32,723 nucleotides of DNA, taken from positions 70,829 to 103,551 of the forward strand of contig VRUH01000007.1 in assembly GCA_019456185.1 (NCBI GenBank), in the 5' to 3' direction. This DNA comes from Candidatus Glassbacteria bacterium (GTDB lineage Bacteria > Gemmatimonadota > Glassbacteria > GWA2-58-10). This document shows, piece after piece, positions 8,577 to 15,764 of the stretch (position 1 is the first letter of the stretch; each line of letters begins with the position of its first letter). Both the position numbers and the translations under genes were made by a program. The notes beneath the pieces are model-generated. The model ran no database searches. It was not told where the DNA came from and saw only the letters and a list, made by a program, of their open reading frames with translations.

Positions 8577-9275
8577 ATGGAAAGCTTTTCTTCCGTAGAC
8601 ATCTTTGCCACTAAAGGCCTGGAATATTTGCTGGTTATCGGGTATTTGATGGTACTTGTAGTATTCTGGAAATTTCTTAACAGGCCCTCTTTGGAACTAC
8701 AGGGTGCCGCAGCGCTCGGAGAGATTGAAAAACCAAACAGTTCGTGGTTTCAACTTGCAGACGGATTCTACTTCCACCAGGGCCATAGCTGGGCAGTGCC
8801 AGTAACAAAAGATGTGGTGAAAGTAGGAGTGGATGACTTTGCGCAGAAATTGCTCGGTCAACCGGAATCCATAGAACTGCCGGAACAGGGTTCTCGGATT
8901 GAACAAGGAGGTAAAGGTTGGGGCTTCAAGATCGATTCAAGGTTTATCGATATGCTGTCGCCTGTTAACGGCGAAATTCTTGATGTTAATGAGGAAGTCC
9001 TCAAATCCCCGGAATTAATCTGCACGGAACCGTACGGGAAAGGCTGGCTGATGAAAGTGAAAGTCTCCAATATGCGGAATAACTTAAATAATTTAATCTC
9101 CGGAAAACTGGCCTTCGCCTGGCTGGAGGAAACCATCAATAAACTCCGAGTAAGGTTAGTCGGCGATCTGGGAACGGTTTTACAGGATGGAGGGACACCG
9201 CTAAGCGGATTTGTCAAAAATCTCTCCCCGGAGAAATGGGATGAGATCGCCCGGGAATTTCTCCTGGTCGAATAA
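8577..9275 (+). CDS. Membrane-anchored GcvH-fold protein lacking the lipoyl lysine (copy 2)
   Basis: A 232-residue paralogue of the product at 5388-6092. It has one membrane helix (YLLVIGYLMVLVVFWKFL) preceded by acidic and followed by basic residues, so the domain is predicted on the cytoplasmic side. The H-protein pattern is clear: YFHQGHSWAVPVTKDVVKVG, VDDFAQKLLGQPESIELPEQ, LSPVNGEILDVNEEVLKSPE and EPYGKGWLMKVKVSN. The lipoyl-lysine position is serine (FKIDSRFIDMLSPVNG). R and F after it, and K three before it, are shared with copy 1. The C-terminus has QDGGTPLSGF and WDEIAREFL, the family tail. AAGGAG stands 8 nt before the ATG. It follows the HybB-like gene by 118 bp, probably in the same transcript. 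Confidence 0.75.
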   Translation: MESFSSVDIFATKGLEYLLVIGYLMVLVVFWKFLNRPSLELQGAAALGEIEKPNSSWFQLADGFYFHQGHSWAVPVTKDVVKVGVDDFAQKLLGQPESIELPEQGSRIEQGGKGWGFKIDSRFIDMLSPVNGEILDVNEEVLKSPELICTEPYGKGWLMKVKVSNMRNNLNNLISGKLAFAWLEETINKLRVRLVGDLGTVLQDGGTPLSGFVKNLSPEKWDEIAREFLLVE

Positions 9276-9427
9276 AAGTTCTGATTGCAATGGAGATAGA
9301 GAATTAGCAAAACCAATTTGGCTTGAGCTTCCAGGTATCCCTGTCCATGCTGGTATTTAGAGGTCAATTTAGTTGATAATCTCTCCCTTCGAGTTTGAAA
9401 TTTAATTTGTGATAGCTGAAGGAACTT

Positions 9428-10270
9428 ATGATTGACAGGAAGAGAAAAGAAAAGAATGTACATCGGTTGGACAACAGATGTATCTGGATGCAGGCGGGGA
9501 TGATTACATATAAATTATGTTCCCTCGATTTCTGCTGTGAAGATTGCGAGCTGGATAGAGTGCTCAGGGGCCATAATGAGTCTGCCGGTCAGGAGGAATC
9601 CGGTCTTATATTTCCAGCAATAAAAGCATTGACATTTGAAGAGATCGTTGGTGAAACAGGCTTATTGAATCTATATGATTATTCGTTGATTCGCCTCGTC
9701 TATAACAGTTTCCCAAGCATTCTCTATTCCCCCGAGGTACAATATCTCCCTTCACATCTCTGGATCTTCAGAAGTAAAAAAAATACAATCAGAATAGGTC
9801 TTGACGATTTTATCGGCAGGTGCTTGGAACCGATTGAGCAGATTGTTTTTCCGATTATGAAAAATTATCTCAAGGAAAAAACTGCAATTTGCCGGTTATT
9901 TTTCGGTGATTGGAATATTTGTTTTCATTCTCCTGTCTCTGGCCGGATTACTGCAATTAACAGGATTGCTCTCCAGGAGAATCCGAATGCTCTTCAAAAA
10001 GATTCCCATCGCAAAGGCTGGCTGGTAGAAATACAACCCGATAGAGATAAGTTACCTCACTCCTTTGTTGAAGGTCTAGAAAATATAAAACAGTGGTACA
10101 ACAAAGTTTTTCTGGAAATTTTTCAAGGCATTTCTGAGTTAATCGGTCAGCCGGGATATAATACCGGGGCAACAATTGCCGATGGAGGCAGGATGGTTAA
10201 CCATTTCAGACAAGCGATCGGGAAGGAAAATTATATCCGGTTATTAAAAAAAATACTGATGCATAACTGA
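9428..10270 (+). CDS. Soluble GcvH-fold protein with N-terminal cysteine cluster (copy 3)
   Basis: A 280-residue protein without a membrane helix. The first 45 residues contain a compact cysteine set (Cys18, 31, 36, 37, 40; RCIWMQAGMITYKLC then DFCCEDCELD), a pattern I associate with auto-annotated H-protein homologues in anaerobes; it could bind Zn or an Fe-S cluster, which is inference. After a linker comes the H-protein-like domain: YLPSHLWIFRSKKNTIRIGL, DDFIGRCLEPIEQIVFPI, HSPVSGRITAINRIALQENP and HRKGWLVEIQPD. The lipoyl-lysine position is aspartate (FFGDWNICFHSPVSG). The C-terminus keeps IADGG and a final charged helix. AAGGA precedes the ATG by 5 nt. It lies just before the sensor-kinase operon and might link the membrane module to signalling. 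Confidence 0.72.
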   Translation: MIDRKRKEKNVHRLDNRCIWMQAGMITYKLCSLDFCCEDCELDRVLRGHNESAGQEESGLIFPAIKALTFEEIVGETGLLNLYDYSLIRLVYNSFPSILYSPEVQYLPSHLWIFRSKKNTIRIGLDDFIGRCLEPIEQIVFPIMKNYLKEKTAICRLFFGDWNICFHSPVSGRITAINRIALQENPNALQKDSHRKGWLVEIQPDRDKLPHSFVEGLENIKQWYNKVFLEIFQGISELIGQPGYNTGATIADGGRMVNHFRQAIGKENYIRLLKKILMHN

Positions 10271-10623
10271 TTACAACTCTTAAGTGATAAAATATTCTTA
10301 AATTTCTGCATTGGCGCGGTATTAATCCCTCCGCACCGGGGCGCTAAAGTTCTCCCCACAGGATAAAACGGGATTCAAATGTTTACTTGGACAGACGCTG
10401 CAACCTATATTATAAAAAGACGACCAGCGACAAGCTGATCTCTTCTTACCAGGTATCAGACTGTTATTGCTCCTGAAGTTATCCGGCGCCGTCACATGGC
10501 ATCCCTGTCTTGGTGACTGCTCAGACCAGTGGAGATTTCTACAAAGAACACAATCATCCGGGGAATACGAAACCGGCTTCCTTGGTAAACAGTTTGACTT
10601 TAACCTTAAATTAACTCTCTCCT
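10271..10623. other. Intergenic region before the sensor-kinase operon
   Basis: No gene is supported. A possible stem (TTGGCGC at 10311-10317 with GCGCTAA at 10341-10347, one G-T pair) could end transcription of the upstream genes, but it has no T tract. A promoter-like box lies near the right end (10583-10599). Confidence 0.4.
10583..10599 (+). promoter_or_regulatory. Promoter-like box shared with the one before the first GcvH-like gene
   Basis: TGGTAAACAGTTTGACT agrees with the element at 5301-5317 at 13 of 17 bases, including TGG at the left and TTTGACT at the right with the same spacing. It stands 25 bp before the kinase ATG. It may be a sigma54-type site with GA in place of the -12 GC, which would allow the activator of this operon to control its own synthesis. 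Weak evidence from two sites only. Confidence 0.25.
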
Positions 10624-12282
10624 ATGATTAAAGCATTCATTTTCCGGCAGCTTAGTACTCGTCTTTTCATTTTGCTTATTATCCTGTTAATCGGGTCGCT
10701 TTCTGTTTACACCTATCTGAATATAAAGGTACAGAAAGAACACCTGATGGAGAATGTTATCGCCAATGCCGACAGGGCAAGCGAACTTATCCTTCGTTCC
10801 ACCCGTTACAGCATGCTTCTTAACAGGAAGGAAGATGTCTATCAGATTATTCGAACAGTGGGCGAGGCCTCCGGCTTCGATGGAATCCGAATTTACAATA
10901 AAACCGGCGAAATAATATTTTCAACCGATCGGAACGAGCCGGGACATAAAGTCGACATGAACGCCGAAGCATGTAATATCTGCCACGGCGAAAGTGCTCC
11001 CCATAAAGCCATTTCTTCAAGCCTGGCAACACGAATATTCCAGTCAGCGAAGGGTTACAGGGTATTGGGATTAATCAGTCCCATTCGGAATGAAAATGAC
11101 TGCTCATCCGCGAGCTGCCATGCTCACCCGGCTTCCCAAACGATCCTCGGCGTCCTGGATGTCAAGATGTCGCTAGAGTCAGCAGATGAAGCGATCGCCG
11201 AAAGCGAGAGGAAGACGATCATCTTTTTTCTGGTGACCATATTGGCAGTGGCCCTGGTTTCGGGAATCTTCATCTGGCGAATGGTGCATACTCCTGTCAA
11301 ACAATTGATTCTCGGCACACGAGCTCTGTCCGAGGGAAACCTTGAGCATCGCATTCAAATCAACAGTTCCAATGAAATAGGCGAATTGTCTCGTTCCTTC
11401 AATAAGATGGCAGAGGATCTGCAAAATGCCCGGAATGAAACAACCAACTGGTCGAACACGCTGTCCCAAAAGGTAAAAGAGAGGACCGAAGAGTTGCAGG
11501 AAGCGCAGGGCCATATCATTCAAGTTGAAAAAATGGCCTCACTTGGCAAATTATCCGCTATCATGGCCCACGAAATTAATAACCCGCTGGCTGGTATCCT
11601 CATTTATACAAAGCTAATCCTGAAAAAACTGGATACCTATAAATCACCTCAGGGGAATCAAAGTGATTTTAAAAAATATCTCACTCTTATTGAAAATGAA
11701 ACCAGCCGCTGCGGAAATATTGTAAAGAACCTGCTGCTGTTCGCCCGGAAAAGCAGTACCGAGTTTAAAAAAGAGGACCTCGCCGGCATCATCGATAAAA
11801 GCACTCAGCTCATAAAGCATCACCTTGCTATCCAAAATATTCAATTTCATAAGCAACTACCGGAAAATTCGGTATATATCAACTGTAACGCTAATCGGCT
11901 TCAGCAGGCTTTGGTGGCCTTGCTCATCAATGCGGTAGAATCTATGGACTCGGGTGGTAACTTGAGCTTGGAAATGCAATTATGCAAGGCCAATAAGTTT
12001 ACCGAGATAAAAATATCCGACACAGGGCATGGGATCAGGAAGGAGCTCATTCCCAATATTTTCGAACCGTTCTTCACCACAAAACAAAAAGGCAAAGGGG
12101 TCGGATTGGGATTATCGGTGGTCTATGGGATTGTCAAAGATCATAACGGAGATATTCAAGTGGTTTCCGAAGTAAATAAAGGGACAACTTTTACTCTTCT
12201 CCTACCGGTTGATACCGAGCCATCTTCCATCGGGGAAGAATCAACAGTCGAAGCACAGAGTAAATACCATGAAAAAGAGTGA
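10624..12282 (+). CDS. Membrane sensor histidine kinase with c-type heme motifs in the periplasmic domain
   Basis: Two-component sensor of 552 residues. Order: membrane helix (about 11-30), periplasmic domain to about residue 197, second helix (IIFFLVTILAVALVSGIFIW), HAMP (VHTPVKQLILGTRALSEGNL), coiled coil (VKERTEELQEAQ), HisKA with MAHEINNPLAG (phosphate-accepting His316), and HATPase with N box LINAVES, ISDTGHGI and GVGLGLSVV. The periplasmic domain contains CNICH (Cys117-Cys120-His121) and CSSASCH (Cys160-x4-Cys165-His166); both spacings are known for covalent heme c attachment, the second from tetraheme cytochromes c3. So it probably senses redox state or a gas ligand through bound heme. 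The response-regulator gene overlaps its 3' end by 14 bp. No clear Shine-Dalgarno precedes the ATG. Confidence 0.9.
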   Translation: MIKAFIFRQLSTRLFILLIILLIGSLSVYTYLNIKVQKEHLMENVIANADRASELILRSTRYSMLLNRKEDVYQIIRTVGEASGFDGIRIYNKTGEIIFSTDRNEPGHKVDMNAEACNICHGESAPHKAISSSLATRIFQSAKGYRVLGLISPIRNENDCSSASCHAHPASQTILGVLDVKMSLESADEAIAESERKTIIFFLVTILAVALVSGIFIWRMVHTPVKQLILGTRALSEGNLEHRIQINSSNEIGELSRSFNKMAEDLQNARNETTNWSNTLSQKVKERTEELQEAQGHIIQVEKMASLGKLSAIMAHEINNPLAGILIYTKLILKKLDTYKSPQGNQSDFKKYLTLIENETSRCGNIVKNLLLFARKSSTEFKKEDLAGIIDKSTQLIKHHLAIQNIQFHKQLPENSVYINCNANRLQQALVALLINAVESMDSGGNLSLEMQLCKANKFTEIKISDTGHGIRKELIPNIFEPFFTTKQKGKGVGLGLSVVYGIVKDHNGDIQVVSEVNKGTTFTLLLPVDTEPSSIGEESTVEAQSKYHEKE

Positions 12283-13621
12283 AAACTATCGGATCCTTGT
12301 TGTGGACGACGAATTTTCTGTCCGCGATTCTCTTTATAATTGGTTCCGCGAGGACGGATACGAGGTCGAAACAGCTGAAAACGCCCAGGAAGCATTAAAA
12401 AAATTCCAGGAGAAATCTTTCGACATCGCTCTTTTGGATATCAAGATGCCTGGTATCGACGGCATTGAATTACAGAAAAGAATAAATTCAATCGCTGGTG
12501 ATACAATTATTATAATTATCACCGCTTTCGCCTCTGTAAGGACTGCTGTCCAAGCTCTTAAGGAAGGTGCATTTGATTATATTACAAAACCCTTCGATCC
12601 AGACGAATTAAGTCATCTGATAAAAAATGCCTGTAACCAGCGAAAACTGAAAGCGGCAAATATTCAGCTAAAGGAACAGTTGCAGGAACTGGCCGGTTTC
12701 GAAGATATAATCGGCGAGAGTCCCGCGATGCAACAGGTGTTCGAGTTGGTGGACACTGTATCGAAAACTGATTCCAACGTGATGATCCGGGGAGATAGCG
12801 GAACAGGCAAGGAATTGGTTGCCAAGGCAATCCACAGAAAAAGCAATAGGATGTATTTCCCAATAATAACTGTCAATTGTGGTGCGGTGGCGGAAGGTCT
12901 TATGGAAAGCGAGCTGTTTGGCCACGAAAAAGGAGCGTTCACTGGCGCCCATTATAAGCGTAAAGGTAAATTCGAAATGGCGGATGGAGGGACTATTTTC
13001 TTCGATGAAATCGGTAATATCAGCATGAAAATGCAGATGGAATTGCTGCGTGTTATTGAAACAAAACAGATTACACGCGTCGGAGGGAACGACACTCTGC
13101 ATGTGGATTTCAGGCTAATCTGTGCAACCAACCAAAATCTCGAAAAAGAATTGCAGAACGGCAATTTCAGGGATGATATTTATTACCGGCTCAATGTTTT
13201 TACAGTTAAACTACCCTCTCTCAGAGAACGGCGCTCCGACATTCCCCTCCTGGTAACTCACTTCATAAAGAAATATAGTGATGTGATGAATAAGGATATT
13301 TCAGGAATTGAGTCCCAGGCTCTAGATACCCTGGTAAAGTACAACTGGCCGGGAAATGTAAGAGAACTTGAGAATGCTATTGAAAGGGCCATAGTTGTCG
13401 TTAAGGGCAATCTGATTACCCTCAGCGATCTCAGTTTTCAATTTGACAGCTTTTCTGAAAAGTCAGCCAGTGAATCTCTTGCTGATCTGGAGAAAAAACA
13501 TATCGCTGAAATTCTTAAATCGACAGGTTGGAATATTTCCCAATCAGCCAATATTTTGAAAATCGATCGTGGGACTCTGTATAATAAAATTAAGAAATAC
13601 AAACTAACAGACAAGAACTAA
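12269..13621 (+). CDS. NtrC-family sigma54-dependent response regulator
   Basis: Partner of the heme kinase; phosphorylation should let it activate sigma54 RNA polymerase. The 450 residues hold a receiver domain (LVVDDEF, phospho-acceptor Asp57 in LLDIKMPG), an AAA+ domain with Walker A GDSGTGKE, the sigma54-contacting GAFTGA loop, Walker B GGTIFFDEIG and the arginine-rich FRDDIYYRLNVF segment, and a FIS-type helix-turn-helix at the C-terminus (LKSTGWNISQSANILKIDRG, TLYNKIKKYKL). I start at the ATG at 12269, which gives a normal receiver N-terminus and overlaps the kinase stop; an ATG at 12209 would add 20 unrelated residues. Likely targets are the respiratory genes on both sides, but good sigma54 promoters are hard to find here. 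Confidence 0.93.
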   Translation: MKKSENYRILVVDDEFSVRDSLYNWFREDGYEVETAENAQEALKKFQEKSFDIALLDIKMPGIDGIELQKRINSIAGDTIIIIITAFASVRTAVQALKEGAFDYITKPFDPDELSHLIKNACNQRKLKAANIQLKEQLQELAGFEDIIGESPAMQQVFELVDTVSKTDSNVMIRGDSGTGKELVAKAIHRKSNRMYFPIITVNCGAVAEGLMESELFGHEKGAFTGAHYKRKGKFEMADGGTIFFDEIGNISMKMQMELLRVIETKQITRVGGNDTLHVDFRLICATNQNLEKELQNGNFRDDIYYRLNVFTVKLPSLRERRSDIPLLVTHFIKKYSDVMNKDISGIESQALDTLVKYNWPGNVRELENAIERAIVVVKGNLITLSDLSFQFDSFSEKSASESLADLEKKHIAEILKSTGWNISQSANILKIDRGTLYNKIKKYKLTDKN

Positions 13622-13623
13622 TC

Positions 13624-14223
13624 ATGGTTCCCATCCAGATAATTCCTTTTTCCCTGGATACTAGTGATATTATCTCTTCGGTAACTGAAAGGCTGAATGA
13701 GGTTTTTGGAGTAAAAGCAACAACCGGCAACAGGTCGGTCAATTTCGAACAAACTTATAGCCAGGATCGCAATCAATACCATTCAACCGAACTTATTCGT
13801 AATCTGTTAAAGCTATATCCCGATAAAAAACATAAGATCCTAGGGATTACCTCCCTCGACTTGTTTATCCCCATTCTTACATTTGTATTCGGTGAAGCCC
13901 AGCTGGACGGCTCCGTCGCAGTTGTGTCTTCGTGGAGACTTAGACCTGAGTTTTATGGCCTGCCACTAGATGACAATCTATTGAGGGAAAGATTTACAAA
14001 AGAGTCGATCCATGAATTAGGCCACACTTTTGGCCTTATCCATTGTCCATTTTATGAGTGCGTAATGCATTCATCCACGTGCGTAGAAGAAATTGATTTA
14101 AAAGATTATAAGTTTTGTGCCGAGTGTAAAAAGATATTTCAATTAAAAAAAAACAACCACATGTTAGCAGCCACAGATATACCGGCGCTTAATTTATCAA
14201 ACGTTATAACTGCTGTTTATTAA
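13624..14223 (+). CDS. amzA: Archaemetzincin-type zinc metalloprotease
   Basis: Small zinc protease of the archaemetzincin family (199 residues). The signature is complete: HELGHTFGLIHC with three zinc-binding histidines, followed by C-x4-C-x-M (CPFYECVM, the Met-turn) and a CAEC pair 16 residues on, which in this family holds a second zinc. No signal peptide is seen, so it acts in the cytoplasm. Substrates of bacterial members are unknown. It begins 2 bp after the regulator stop without a strong ribosome site, implying translational coupling and co-regulation with the two-component system, an unusual association. Confidence 0.9.
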   Translation: MVPIQIIPFSLDTSDIISSVTERLNEVFGVKATTGNRSVNFEQTYSQDRNQYHSTELIRNLLKLYPDKKHKILGITSLDLFIPILTFVFGEAQLDGSVAVVSSWRLRPEFYGLPLDDNLLRERFTKESIHELGHTFGLIHCPFYECVMHSSTCVEEIDLKDYKFCAECKKIFQLKKNNHMLAATDIPALNLSNVITAVY

Positions 14224-14258
14224 TGAGGATCGGCAATAGATAACTTATAGGACGTTCA

Positions 14259-14291
14259 AAAGTCTCAACCAAATTGAAGAGTTGAGACTTT
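14259..14291 (+). terminator. Stem-loop after the kinase-regulator-protease operon
   Basis: AAAGTCTCAAC (14259-14269) and GTTGAGACTTT (14281-14291) form a perfect 11-bp stem with an 11-nt loop, 35 bp after the protease stop. There is no long T run after it, so it may be a terminator, an mRNA-stabilising hairpin, or one end of a decayed element. Confidence 0.5.
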
Positions 14292-14685
14292 CAATACATT
14301 TGACCTGCCCCTCTCCGCATAGCCACTGATTATCAACTTCATATCCGCTCTGTGCCAAGCGATCTCGGCTTTGGCTATCAAGAGATCTAGGGCTAAGGTT
14401 GATCTTTTGGTAGGGAGTTGTACTGCTCTGATTCTCGATGAGGGGCGATTTCTAATTTGACAAACTTCCTGCAAACCTCTATTTCTGTTTGGAAAACATA
14501 CACACAGACCTGCCGCCTAGTACACCGATCCGGCCAGCCACACTCGACCTATCTCAAGTAAAACATCCTTTTTCAAAAGTGCGTAAACTCTACCAGTGGA
14601 GGATATTGCATGAGGCTTATCCTGATGCGGCTTTGATTGTGCAAGGTGCAATTCCACCCAATACTCCCAACAAGGAGAGGCTGCC
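14292..14685. other. Spacer with no supported gene
   Basis: Open frames exist on both strands (for example a 69-codon reverse frame), but none has a good start or a recognisable product. Nothing else visible. Confidence 0.4.
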
Positions 14686-14808
14686 ATGTATAAGGGTATC
14701 ATCTTTTTTCTCATTGCCTTTTTTATCGTTTTTTTTGCCTTTCTAATGGAACCTCGGCTTGAACGCGTCCAACATAAGTTTACACATATTTTTGTACAAT
14801 GTTGTTGA
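14686..14808 (+). CDS. Possible 40-residue single-helix membrane protein
   Basis: A short frame begins at an ATG with AAGGAGAGG about 5 nt upstream, a strong ribosome site. The product starts MYKGIIFFLIAFFIVFFAFL, a single very hydrophobic helix, then EPRLERVQHKF and ends in VQCC. The layout (Lys near the start, helix, basic/acidic tail) is that of a small membrane protein. It lies in the leader region before the octaheme cytochrome operon and may belong to it. The helix is partly the result of T-rich DNA, so chance remains possible. Confidence 0.4.
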   Translation: MYKGIIFFLIAFFIVFFAFLMEPRLERVQHKFTHIFVQCC

Positions 14809-14847
14809 CAAGGGGTCAAAAGTAAATAAATTAGGAATGAAAAACAA

Positions 14848-14877
14848 TTGTCAAACACCTGCCCCAACCGATATTAT
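14848..14877 (+). promoter_or_regulatory. Sigma70-type promoter before the octaheme cytochrome operon
   Basis: TTGTCA (14848-14853), 18-bp spacer, TATTAT (14872-14877); five of six bases match in each box. Transcription would start near 14885, leaving a leader of about 115 nt before the TTG start of the cytochrome gene. Confidence 0.4.
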
Positions 14878-14999
14878 AGCCGGCTGTTTGAAACATGGCT
14901 TGATATTTCTAGAGTGCATCTTTCGTAACTGCTCCAGAACAATTGCTTCCTGCCAGAATGCTTTAGGGTATCTCTAATTGAAGATCGAGGGTCTATTAA

Positions 15000-15764
15000 T
15001 TGAAGACCATTGCACGCCTATGGAATACGCTGCCTGGCCCTGATCAGGTAAAACGCCTGGTTATTATTTTTGTTCTCATCGTATCTGGTTGGTTTGGGTT
15101 AAGGCAGAGGTTTGTACCGAAAACATTTGGCGACGCCGGTCACTATCGCTTAACGGCGATTGACTCAATTGAGGCCCTGCCTGTTTCTTACCTGGGGCAG
15201 GCTGTATGTGCAGAATGCCACGATGATATCAACGAACTTAAATCCGTAAGCTATCATCGGGATTTATCTTGTGAGATTTGCCACGGCCCGGGGGCAACAC
15301 ATCTGGAAGACCCTTCGACTTATCAGTTAAAACCTCCGAAAGAAAGAGGTCTATGCACGGTATGCCACGCTTATAATCCATCCAGACCAACCGGTTTTCC
15401 TCAGATCGATCCGATGCAGCACAACCCCCTGGACCCCTGTAACAACTGCCACGATCCACATGACCCGACGCCACCATCTACGCCGGAAGAATGTGGAGCT
15501 TGTCACGGAGAAATCGCGAGAACAAAAGCGATCTCTCATCACGCCAGCTTAATCTGCATCCATTGTCACGACACTCCTGACGAACATAAAAACAATCCTA
15601 GGGCAGCTACCCCGCAAAAGCCAAGCAACCGGCAGTTCTGCGGGTCGTGCCATGGAGAGAATGCGGACAGTGGGAGAGAGATCCCTAGGATTGATCTTGA
15701 AAGTCATGGCGGATCAACTCTTTGCTGGGAATGTCATTATCCTCACTACCCAGAGGCCTATTGA
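15000..15764 (+). CDS. Membrane-anchored octaheme cytochrome c
   Basis: Electron carrier of the second respiratory module. The 254-residue product has an N-terminal membrane anchor (LVIIFVLIVSGWFGLR) and eight CxxCH motifs in order: CAECH, CEICH, CTVCH, CNNCH, CGACH, CIHCH, CGSCH and CWECH, so it should carry eight covalent hemes in the periplasm. Many extra histidines can serve as distal ligands. Start is a TTG at 15000 with GAGGG 8 nt upstream; no ATG gives the signal anchor. Its stop overlaps the start of the following ferredoxin gene (TGATG). The set cytochrome-ferredoxin-NrfD recalls NrfB-NrfC-NrfD, but heme number and sequence differ and no nitrite reductase is present. Confidence 0.9.
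   Translation: MKTIARLWNTLPGPDQVKRLVIIFVLIVSGWFGLRQRFVPKTFGDAGHYRLTAIDSIEALPVSYLGQAVCAECHDDINELKSVSYHRDLSCEICHGPGATHLEDPSTYQLKPPKERGLCTVCHAYNPSRPTGFPQIDPMQHNPLDPCNNCHDPHDPTPPSTPEECGACHGEIARTKAISHHASLICIHCHDTPDEHKNNPRAATPQKPSNRQFCGSCHGENADSGREIPRIDLESHGGSTLCWECHYPHYPEAY

Noticed and set aside
8455-8598. 47-codon frame overlapping the HybB-like stop as ATGA and running into the next gene
   Set aside because: The overlap is attractive but the sequence has no domain, no helix and overlaps the start of a well-supported gene with its own ribosome site.
5388-10270. Calling the three H-like proteins GcvH of the glycine cleavage system
   Set aside because: Lipoyl lysine missing in all three, two carry membrane anchors, and no gcvT/gcvP is near.
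14265-14474. 69-codon minus-strand frame, possible transposase tail
   Set aside because: I could not recognise any transposase motif; it ends in the stem-loop arm and no matching inverted repeat lies at the other side.
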